Shown: one piece after another, positions 1 through 6,043 of the stretch | How positions within the stretch are numbered: the first letter of the stretch is position 1 | Layout of the letters: the number at the start of each line of letters is the position of its first letter | Source of the DNA: Proteobacteria bacterium UBA4457 | GTDB lineage: Bacteria > Pseudomonadota > Gammaproteobacteria > Ga0077536 | Assembly: GCA_002390205.1 (NCBI GenBank) | Contig: DGOV01000042.1 | Location: forward strand, 1-14,668 | DNA: 14,668 nt | Reading direction: 5' to 3' | Notes under the pieces: generated by a model | Databases searched by the model: none | What the model was told of the DNA's origin: nothing | The model's input: only the letters and a program-made list of their open reading frames with translations | Made by a program: the position numbers and the translations under genes

Positions 1-528
1 ATGAAAGGACAAGATACTTGTGAGTTATTTTTTGACGAGTGTCGTATCCCTGTGGGTAATGTATTAGGTGGAGAAGAAGGGCAAGGCTTCTACCAACTGA
101 TGGCTCAACTTCCGCGAGAAAGACTGATTATTGCTGTAAGCGCGATAGCCGCAGTTGAAGCTGTCCTCGAGCAGACAATAGAGTATACAAAAGAAAGAAA
201 AGCGTTTAATAAGCCATTAATGTCGTTTCAAAACACTAAATTTAAACTGGCTGAGATGGCTACTGAAGCGAAAATTTCCAGGGTTTTTGTCGATCATTGT
301 ATTGAACAGCTTATGGTTGGCAATCTTGATAATGAAACAGCTTCAATGGCTAAATGGTGGTGTAGTGAGAAACAATTTGACACGGCTCATCAGTGTCTTC
401 AGTTGCACGGGGGCTATGGGTATATGATGGAATATCCTGTAGCTCACTATTTTACGGATAGTCGTGTGCAAATGATTTATGGTGGTTCGAATGAAATAAT
501 GAAAGAGCTGATTTCTCGAAGTCTCTAG
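1..528 (+). CDS. Acyl-CoA dehydrogenase, LCAD/IVD type, C-terminal part (5' end outside window)
   Basis: This is an FAD-dependent acyl-CoA dehydrogenase, which oxidises an acyl-CoA to the 2-enoyl-CoA and passes electrons to ETF. Only about 175 residues are in the window. Family members are about 380-400 long, and the ATG at base 1 sits where the family reads KGQDT inside the protein, so it is an internal Met and the gene begins upstream. Visible are the end of the beta domain (ELFFDECRIP, residues 9-18) and the C-terminal helical domain with KERKAF, QLHGGYGYM and YGGSNEIMKELI. The catalytic base appears to be E40 in LPRERL, the helix-G position used by long-chain and isovaleryl-CoA dehydrogenases. 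The usual MCAD-position Glu is Gly in IYGGSNE, as expected for that subgroup. The acyl chain specificity cannot be told. It is followed after 38 bases by an acyl-CoA ligase gene. Confidence 0.93.
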   Translation: MKGQDTCELFFDECRIPVGNVLGGEEGQGFYQLMAQLPRERLIIAVSAIAAVEAVLEQTIEYTKERKAFNKPLMSFQNTKFKLAEMATEAKISRVFVDHCIEQLMVGNLDNETASMAKWWCSEKQFDTAHQCLQLHGGYGYMMEYPVAHYFTDSRVQMIYGGSNEIMKELISRSL

Positions 529-566
529 TTCATGATTGCATTTTTGTTACATCATAAGATCATTTA

Positions 567-2090
567 GTGAGTTCTAACTGTAATTTATTTTCCCGCTTTT
601 CTCAGTGTTTTCCTGCGGAAGAAAATACTTTTCTAATTGACGACGCGGGCGTATGTCATACCTACGCTGATTTAGAGAAGAAAAGTAGTGACATCGCGTA
701 CAACCTAGTAGAGAAGGGCTTGCGGCCAGGCGATCGAGTCACCTTAATTGCTCAGAAATCTTTAAACGCGTTGTGGATCTACTTAGGTTGTCTCAGGGCA
801 GGGGCTGTCTTTCATCCGATAAACCCAGATTACTCTAAACCAGAAATGGTATTTTTTTTAAATGATGCTCGCCCTAAATTTCTAGTCACCGATGGTGGTG
901 CTTCCTTAAAAATAGGGAACCTCGCCTCCCAAGTTGAGTCTATTGAAGAACATCTGCAAATACCTTTGGCTGATCGAGAAGGCCTACTTTGTTCTCCCGA
1001 GAATGAAGATCAGGTTAATTTTCCTTGCCACGTAAATACCCGTAATGATACAGCGGCGTTGTTGTATTCTTCAGGTACTACGGGGGATCCTAAGGGGATA
1101 TGTCTAACTCATGGGAATCTTTATGAAAATGCAGCGTCGCTTTGTCGCGCTTGGCAGTTTTCGCCGGATGATATACTTCTTCATGTTTTGCCGGTTTTCC
1201 ATGTCCATGGGCTTTTTATAGCTTTGGGTCCAGTGCTTGTTGCAGGCGCAAGTATGAGATACCAAAATAAGTTTGCAGTTGATGCAGTAATAGAAGCATT
1301 GCCAAAGGTAACGGTGTTGATGGGCGTCCCTACCTACTATAGTCGTCTGCTGGATAACCCGGAATTTACAAATATATCGTCACGAAATATCCGCGTGTTT
1401 ATTTCAGGTTCTGCTCCATTGACAGAAAGTGTCTTTCGGCGATTTGAGGAGCGCACCAGTCATAAAATTTTAGAGCGATATGGGATGACTGAAACTGGAG
1501 TGAACACCTCAAATCCTATTGACGGAGATAGAATCCCTGAGTCTGTGGGTGTGGTTCTTCCTGGAGTAGAACTAAGAATTACTAATGAGGAAGGCATCGA
1601 GGTAAAAGATGAGAGTGTTGGGGCCATAGAAGTTAGAGGTGATAATGTTTTCCCTAGATACTGGGGGCTGACTGATAAGACCAGAGAAGCATTTGATGGG
1701 GCCGGATGGTTTGGTACAGGTGATCAAGGTAGCATGAATTCAAATGGATATTTGTTTATCTCCGGTCGCTCCAAAGATATGATAATTACTGGGGGCTTAA
1801 ATGTTTACCCAAAAGAAGTGGAGAGAGTGTTGGATAAATTTCCTGAAATTATCGAATCCTCTGTATTTGGCGTGCCCCATAGTGACTTTGGAGAAGGAGT
1901 GATGGCTGCCGTTGTGATGAAGGGGAATGAACCCTTGGAACAGCGCAGAATTATTGAGTCACTTAACGAACAACTAGCAAGATTCAAGATCCCTAAGCAC
2001 ATTGTTGCCATGGAAGAATTACCACGAAATGCAATGGGGAAAGTGATGAAAGGGGAATTGAGAAACAGCTATGCTAGCTTTTTCTCATGA
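567..2090 (+). CDS. Acyl-CoA synthetase, malonyl-CoA synthetase (MatB)-like, GTG start
   Basis: This is an ANL-superfamily ligase that activates a carboxylic acid to its CoA thioester through an acyl-adenylate. The length of 507 residues is normal. Motifs run in order: P-loop YSSGTTGDPKG (167-177), ISGSAP (279-284), RYGMTET (304-310), TGD (384-386), the hinge and TGGLNVYPKEVE region (408-419), and the A10 lysine K492 in NAMGKVMK. The stretch after MTET (NTSNPIDGDRIPESVG) and the VPHSDFGEGV segment read like malonyl/methylmalonyl-CoA synthetases. R276 just before FISGSAP sits where MatB enzymes carry an arginine that I recall binding the distal carboxylate. A dicarboxylic or beta-branched short acid is therefore plausible, but this is inference. 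The GTG at 567 gives full family length. No good Shine-Dalgarno sequence precedes it, so the start is moderately certain. Confidence 0.9.
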   Translation: MSSNCNLFSRFSQCFPAEENTFLIDDAGVCHTYADLEKKSSDIAYNLVEKGLRPGDRVTLIAQKSLNALWIYLGCLRAGAVFHPINPDYSKPEMVFFLNDARPKFLVTDGGASLKIGNLASQVESIEEHLQIPLADREGLLCSPENEDQVNFPCHVNTRNDTAALLYSSGTTGDPKGICLTHGNLYENAASLCRAWQFSPDDILLHVLPVFHVHGLFIALGPVLVAGASMRYQNKFAVDAVIEALPKVTVLMGVPTYYSRLLDNPEFTNISSRNIRVFISGSAPLTESVFRRFEERTSHKILERYGMTETGVNTSNPIDGDRIPESVGVVLPGVELRITNEEGIEVKDESVGAIEVRGDNVFPRYWGLTDKTREAFDGAGWFGTGDQGSMNSNGYLFISGRSKDMIITGGLNVYPKEVERVLDKFPEIIESSVFGVPHSDFGEGVMAAVVMKGNEPLEQRRIIESLNEQLARFKIPKHIVAMEELPRNAMGKVMKGELRNSYASFFS

Positions 2091-2174
2091 AGTGAGATTC
2101 GCATGTCCAATGCAAACTTTACTTGAGATATTTTTAACATTCGTAGTAAATAATAATAGAACAAGGAGATAGAA

Positions 2175-2630
2175 ATGGCAGGTTTGTTTTTTGAAGAATT
2201 TTCGGTTGGTCAAAAGTTCGAACACGCAATAACACGCACAGTAACGGAAACAGATAATGTGATGTTCACGACCATGACACATAACCCTGCCAAACTGCAT
2301 CTCGATGAGGAGTATTGTCGCGAGCATACTGAATTTGGACAGAGAATTGTTAATAGTTGCTTCACTTTGTCGTTGATGGTCGGCATAAGCGTTTACGATA
2401 CTACGCTTGGAACAGCAGTTGCCAACTTGGGATGGGATGAAGTTCGCTTTCCTCATCCAGTGTTCCATGGTGATACGCTCAGAGTTGAGACGGAAATTCT
2501 TGAAACGCGGGCAAGTAAGTCACGTCCTAAAAATGGGATTGTACTTTTTGCCCATAGCGCTTTTAATCAGAAGAACGAACTTGTAGCGTATTGTAAAAGA
2601 TCCGGTTTGATTCTAAGGAAGCCTAGCTAA
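2175..2630 (+). CDS. Single-domain MaoC-family acyl-CoA hydratase/dehydratase
   Basis: This is a hot-dog-fold MaoC protein of 151 residues, expected to add or remove water across a 2-enoyl-CoA or mesaconyl/itaconyl-type CoA ester in the cytosol. It starts with a FFEEFSVGQKFEH stretch typical of the family. The active-site region is TTMTHNPAKLHLD (32-44), followed by EFGQRIVNS and VRFPHPVFHGDTL. The classical hydratase-2 signature G-D-x-N-P-x-H is altered: T35 replaces the Asp, and two extra residues separate NP (37-38) from H42. I recall this variant from MaoC proteins paired with CitE-like lyases, but its chemistry is not fixed by sequence. A strong AAGGAG precedes the ATG. The stop codon overlaps the next start as TAATG, so the two proteins are translationally coupled and likely act on the same intermediate. 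Confidence 0.88.
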   Translation: MAGLFFEEFSVGQKFEHAITRTVTETDNVMFTTMTHNPAKLHLDEEYCREHTEFGQRIVNSCFTLSLMVGISVYDTTLGTAVANLGWDEVRFPHPVFHGDTLRVETEILETRASKSRPKNGIVLFAHSAFNQKNELVAYCKRSGLILRKPS

Positions 2631-3508
2631 TGTTTAGATCATTATTGTTTGCTCCTGGTGACAGTGAGAAAAAAATGCTTAAGGCTTCTAACGTTGGCGC
2701 TGATTGCGTTATCCTTGATTTGGAAGACTCAGTTGTAGAATCACGTAAACCAATCGCACGAGAAATGGTGACTGAATTCTTAAAACGAGGGGGTAACCCG
2801 GAAGTCTCTTATTTCGTGAGGATTAATCCTTTAGATTCTGGTAAATTTCTGCAGGATTTGGCAGCAGTTGTACCTGCAGGCCCAGCTGGGATTGTCTTTC
2901 CTAAGTCCAATGGAGTGCAAGAAGCCTTGGTTATCGGAAACTACATCGAGGTGTTGGAAGTTGAGCACGGGCTACCAACTGACTCAGTACGACTCTTACC
3001 TCTCGTTTCAGAGACGCCAACGGCCATATTTACCATGGGCGAGTACAAGGATGGGCCAGCTCGGATGATGGGACTGACTTGGGGAGCAGAAGATCTTGGA
3101 GCGGCTGTGGGAGCGAGTGCTAATTTGCAAAGCAATAAGGATTGGACGTCCCCATATCAAATGACTCGTGCATTGTGTTTGTTTGCAGCTCATGCAGCAA
3201 AGGTTCAAGCGATTGATACGGTCATGGCCGACTTCCGCGATCTGGACCGACTGAAAGTGGTTTGTAATGAAGGACGCAGAGATGGGTTCACAGGGAAAAT
3301 ATGTATTCACCCAGCGCAAGTAGAGGTGATAAATGAGGCTTACTCCCCCAGTTCTGAAGAGTTAGACCATGCGCGGGCTGTGATAAAAGCGTTCGCTGAA
3401 AACCCCGAGGCAGGTACATTGCAAATTGAAGGCAAAATGATTGATAAACCGCACCTTGTTTTGGCAGAGCGGGTCCTGGCGTTTGCTGCAGAACTTGCAA
3501 ACAAATAA
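2630..3508 (+). CDS. CitE/HpcH-family beta-hydroxyacyl-CoA lyase (citramalyl/malyl-CoA lyase-like)
   Basis: This is a TIM-barrel lyase of 292 residues in the citrate lyase beta subunit family. Stand-alone members cleave malyl-CoA, beta-methylmalyl-CoA or citramalyl-CoA into acetyl/propionyl-CoA plus glyoxylate or pyruvate. Visible family marks are RSLLFAPG (3-10), ILDLEDSV (28-35), the CoA/substrate arginine R64 in VRIN, PK (91-92), the metal ligands E128 (SETP) and D155 (WGAEDLG), and KICIHPAQVEVIN (223-235). There are no citrate lyase alpha, gamma or CitX genes alongside, so a classical citrate lyase complex is unlikely. Together with the upstream MaoC gene (1-bp overlap) it forms a hydratase-lyase pair, as in itaconate or mesaconate breakdown. 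The exact substrate is not determined. Confidence 0.88.
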   Translation: MFRSLLFAPGDSEKKMLKASNVGADCVILDLEDSVVESRKPIAREMVTEFLKRGGNPEVSYFVRINPLDSGKFLQDLAAVVPAGPAGIVFPKSNGVQEALVIGNYIEVLEVEHGLPTDSVRLLPLVSETPTAIFTMGEYKDGPARMMGLTWGAEDLGAAVGASANLQSNKDWTSPYQMTRALCLFAAHAAKVQAIDTVMADFRDLDRLKVVCNEGRRDGFTGKICIHPAQVEVINEAYSPSSEELDHARAVIKAFAENPEAGTLQIEGKMIDKPHLVLAERVLAFAAELANK

Positions 3509-3527
3509 AATAAAACAGGAGTTGAGT

Positions 3528-4406
3528 ATGAACGATTGGGTGAGGAGTAAAAAAACTGTAGATGTCTTGGGGGGGCATAAAATGGCTTATGTAGAAATGG
3601 GGGAAGGCCGACCAATAATTTTTCAACATGGCAATCCTACGTCTTCATACCTGTGGCGAAACATTATGCCCAAGCTCGCACATTTGGGCAGGTGTATCGC
3701 TATTGATTTAATAGGGATGGGTGATTCTGATAAACTTGGTGAATCTGGCCCAGATAGATACACTTTTGCGGAGCATAGCCGCTATTTAGAAGGCGCTTTA
3801 GATGCCCTTGGCATCAACAATGATATTGTTTGGGTCGTTCATGATTGGGGAAGCGCGCTAGGTTTTGATTATATTGCAAGGCACCCCGAGAGAGCGGCTG
3901 CGGTGTGCTATATGGAAGGGATCGTCAAAGAAATGACGTGGGATGAGTGGCCAGAAAGTGCCCGCGATATGTTTAAAACTTTTCGCAGCCCTGCAGGTGA
4001 CGAAGTTGTTTTAGATAAGAACGTATTCGTTGAACGTGTTTTACCGGCTTCTATCATTAGAGAACTATCTGGCGAGGAAATGGACGCGTACAAGGCTCCT
4101 TTTTTAAACGCGGGGGAAGACCGTCGTCCTACTTTGACTTGGCCCAGACAGATCCCTATCGAGGGAGAGCCAGAAGACGTTTGCACGATTGTCCGTAATT
4201 ATGGTCAACACCTGAGTAAAAGTAATATCCCAAAGCTATTCATTGAAGCGAACCCAGGAATGATACTTAAAGGAAATTTGGCTAAATACGCGAAAACCTG
4301 GCCAAATCAAACGCACGCCTCGGTAAAGGGATTGCACTTTATCCAAGAGGATTCCCCCGTTGAAATTGCGGATGCGATTTCAGCCTGGATAGAAAATTTT
4401 TCCTGA
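3528..4406 (+). CDS. Haloalkane dehalogenase, LinB-like (HLD-II subfamily)
   Basis: This alpha/beta hydrolase of 292 residues hydrolyses a carbon-halogen bond to an alcohol plus halide. It resembles LinB strongly along its length (QHGNPTSSYLWRNI, DLIGMGDSDKL, VVHDWGSALGFD, PTLTWPRQIPI, HFIQEDSP). The whole HLD-II pentad can be placed: nucleophile D106 in HDWGS, halide-binding W107, halide-binding N36 in HGNPT, acid E130 in YMEG, and base H270 in LHFIQED. Each lies two residues before its LinB counterpart. The ATG at 3528 is preceded by AGGAG with 6-base spacing. A longer reading from 3441 would overlap the lyase gene without gain. No signal peptide is seen, so it is cytosolic. It lies 19 bases after the CitE gene and 24 before panB, in an apparent operon. 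True substrates may or may not be halogenated. Confidence 0.93.
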   Translation: MNDWVRSKKTVDVLGGHKMAYVEMGEGRPIIFQHGNPTSSYLWRNIMPKLAHLGRCIAIDLIGMGDSDKLGESGPDRYTFAEHSRYLEGALDALGINNDIVWVVHDWGSALGFDYIARHPERAAAVCYMEGIVKEMTWDEWPESARDMFKTFRSPAGDEVVLDKNVFVERVLPASIIRELSGEEMDAYKAPFLNAGEDRRPTLTWPRQIPIEGEPEDVCTIVRNYGQHLSKSNIPKLFIEANPGMILKGNLAKYAKTWPNQTHASVKGLHFIQEDSPVEIADAISAWIENFS

Positions 4407-4430
4407 TTCTTAGTCTGAGGACTTTTGGTA

Positions 4431-5249
4431 ATGAGCGCACAATCTGATTTATCTTCCAAAGTTACTATCGCAACGCTAAAAGCTAAAAAATTAGCTGCGG
4501 AGAAAATTACAGCCTTAACTGCCTATGATGCAGCTTTTGCAAGTGTCCTAGATGCTTCTGGAGTTGATTTTGTTTTGGTGGGGGATTCTCTAGGGATGGT
4601 CGTTCAAGGTAGAGATACCACGATTTCCGTAACTGTCGATGAAATTATCTATCATAGTCAGTTAGTGTCTCGGGGGCTTGAGCGTTCTTTATTGATGGCT
4701 GACATGCCATTTATGAGTTACGCAACGCCTGATGATTGTCTTAGAAATGCCGCGAGGATGATGAAGGAAGGTAATGCTGAAGTAGTTAAACTTGAATGGG
4801 GTGCACTTGAAATAGATATGGTTTATCGACTGACTGAGTGTGGTGTCCCCGTATGTGCACACCTGGGTTTAACACCTCAAGCTATCCACAAATATGGCGG
4901 TTACAAAGTGCAAGGTCGTGAAGCAAGTGCGGCAATTCAGATGAAAAAAGATGCTTTGGAGCTAGAACAGGCAGGGGCAGACATTTTATTGCTCGAATGT
5001 GTCCCTATGACCTTGGCACAAGAAATCACTAACCAAGCAAAGATCCCAGTTATTGGTATAGGCGCGGGGCAACACGTCGACGGTCAAATCTTAGTTCTTT
5101 ATGACGTGTTAGATATAGCTCCTGGCAAGCGCACTCGTTTTTCGAAGAACTATATGGAACAGGAAAGCTCTATTCAAGCTGCGGTGTCTGCTTATGTACG
5201 CGAGGTTCAACTCGGTGAATTTCCGACAGCAGAATACGCATTTAAATGA
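4431..5249 (+). CDS. panB: 3-methyl-2-oxobutanoate hydroxymethyltransferase (ketopantoate hydroxymethyltransferase)
   Basis: PanB transfers a hydroxymethyl group from 5,10-methylene-tetrahydrofolate to 2-oxoisovalerate, giving ketopantoate for pantothenate and CoA synthesis. The protein is 272 residues, normal for the family. Recognisable parts are LTAYDAAFA (29-37), VGDSLGM with metal ligand D52, MADMPFMSY with metal ligand D91, VVKLE with K120 and E122, GLTPQ (146-150), LLLECVP with catalytic E189, and IGIGAG (208-213). The key residues match the E. coli set, each about 7-8 later. The ATG at 4431 is chosen over an in-frame TTG at 4425 because TGAGG lies just upstream. No panC or panD is nearby. 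Its place at the end of a catabolic gene run, before the regulator gap, is unusual. It may supply CoA precursor, or act on another 2-oxo acid. Confidence 0.93.
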   Translation: MSAQSDLSSKVTIATLKAKKLAAEKITALTAYDAAFASVLDASGVDFVLVGDSLGMVVQGRDTTISVTVDEIIYHSQLVSRGLERSLLMADMPFMSYATPDDCLRNAARMMKEGNAEVVKLEWGALEIDMVYRLTECGVPVCAHLGLTPQAIHKYGGYKVQGREASAAIQMKKDALELEQAGADILLLECVPMTLAQEITNQAKIPVIGIGAGQHVDGQILVLYDVLDIAPGKRTRFSKNYMEQESSIQAAVSAYVREVQLGEFPTAEYAFK

Positions 5250-5389
5250 ATTCAACCCTCTAATAAAACTGATGAATTTTATAGAATAAAGATGATATAT
5301 AGTCTTTAAGTATATATTAAATATAGATAATATATGATTTTTCTACACTACTTGTTGCGAACAAGTAATAGTTCGCTCATAATTCCTAA
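5250..5389. promoter_or_regulatory. AT-rich intergenic control region upstream of the TetR-icmF genes
   Basis: This is the longest gap in the window (140 bases) and the only obvious place for a new promoter. It is very rich in A and T from about 5270 to 5340. GATAAT at 5326-5331 fits a -10 box in five of six bases, but I see no convincing -35 at 17 bases, so the promoter call is tentative. An AT-only inverted repeat has ATATATTA at 5312-5319 and TAATATAT at 5328-5335. A clearer palindrome lies further down (5349-5367). No clear GC-rich hairpin with a T-run ends the panB transcript here. No B12-riboswitch box was noticed, although a B12 enzyme is encoded downstream. Confidence 0.4.
5349..5367. 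promoter_or_regulatory. 19-bp palindrome, probable TetR-family operator
   Basis: TACTTGTTGCGAACAAGTA has perfect 8-base arms around a 3-base centre (GCG). It sits 22 bases before the start codon of the TetR regulator gene. Size, symmetry and position fit the autoregulatory operators that TetR-family dimers usually bind. If transcription starts from the weak -10 near 5326-5331, the site lies in the early transcribed region, where a bound repressor would block the polymerase. I found no second perfect copy elsewhere in the window. Assignment to this regulator is inference from proximity. Confidence 0.6.
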
Positions 5390-6043
5390 ATGTCTGCTTC
5401 ACAACCACTAATTCACGATAGGCCAAGCCACGCCGAGAGAACAGCTCTTTCGGACGCTCGTATGGTTGATGCGGCCGTTGGACTTATCTGTTCTAAGGGA
5501 GCGACAAAGACCACACTTAAAGAAGTTGGTGAGATTGCAGGTTATAGTCGAGGGTTAGCTAGTCAGCGATTTGGTAGCAAAGACAAGCTTTTTACTTTTA
5601 TAGTTAGATCAGTCGGGGAACTTTGGTTAGGAGACCTTCGACGGGCGGTGCTAGATAACGTTGGCATAGAAGCTATAGAGAAAGCTCTCGATGCGCACTA
5701 CGCTTTCATCGTTAGGGATGCACCCGCTATCCGGGCATTCTACATTCTCTGGTTTAAATCAATAGGGCCGGATGAAGAGCTGAAAAAGGTTGTAGCTAAT
5801 ATCCATGACCGGCGGCGTAAAGACGTCGAGAAATGGTTGAGAAAAGCGATCTTCACGGGGGAGCTTTCTAAAGAAGTCGATTGTAAAAGCGCCGCTCAGA
5901 ATTTCTGCGCAGCGATCATTGGTGTGGTTTACCAATGGCTGGCTAATCCGGCCGACAAAGCACAAATCAAAGCATTACATGAAACATTGAAGTTACAAAC
6001 AATTTTGTCTTTGAGACGAAATTCAGTAGGGAGTATGACATGA
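5390..6043 (+). CDS. TetR/AcrR-family transcriptional regulator
   Basis: This is a one-component repressor-type regulator of 217 residues. The N-terminal DNA-binding domain has the usual order: a first helix (about 20-36, ARMVDAAVGLICSKG), then the helix-turn-helix at about 41-62 (TTLKEVGEIAGYSRGLASQRF), and the KDKLF turn (64-68). The rest is a helical ligand-binding domain with no family name I can give. Its effector is probably an acyl-CoA or acid of the pathway, which is inference. The ATG at 5390 has no recognisable Shine-Dalgarno sequence, suggesting low translation or a near-leaderless message. The stop codon overlaps the icmF start (ATGA), so regulator and mutase are made from one transcript. 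The palindrome 22 bases upstream is its likely operator. Confidence 0.92.
   Translation: MSASQPLIHDRPSHAERTALSDARMVDAAVGLICSKGATKTTLKEVGEIAGYSRGLASQRFGSKDKLFTFIVRSVGELWLGDLRRAVLDNVGIEAIEKALDAHYAFIVRDAPAIRAFYILWFKSIGPDEELKKVVANIHDRRRKDVEKWLRKAIFTGELSKEVDCKSAAQNFCAAIIGVVYQWLANPADKAQIKALHETLKLQTILSLRRNSVGSMT

Noticed and set aside
1..3. ATG at the first base as a true start codon
   Set aside because: The protein begins in the middle of the acyl-CoA dehydrogenase fold (KGQDT segment), so this Met is internal and the gene extends upstream.
2091..2174. Promoter before the MaoC gene (TTGAGA at 2123 with an AT-rich stretch about 18 bases on)
   Set aside because: The -10 match is only three of six bases. 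The gap is short, so read-through from upstream is equally likely.
2630..3508. Citrate lyase beta subunit proper
   Set aside because: No alpha, gamma or accessory citrate lyase genes lie next to it, and it is paired instead with a MaoC hydratase.
3441..3527. Upstream extension of the dehalogenase reading frame
   Set aside because: It overlaps the CitE gene, adds residues with no family match, and lacks the good AGGAG found before 3528.
4425..4430. TTG at 4425 as start of panB
   Set aside because: The ATG two codons later has the better-placed ribosome site and adequate family length.
5250..5389. Cobalamin riboswitch upstream of the icmF unit
   Set aside because: The region is almost pure AT with no B12-box-like segment noticed and is shorter than usual cobalamin riboswitches.
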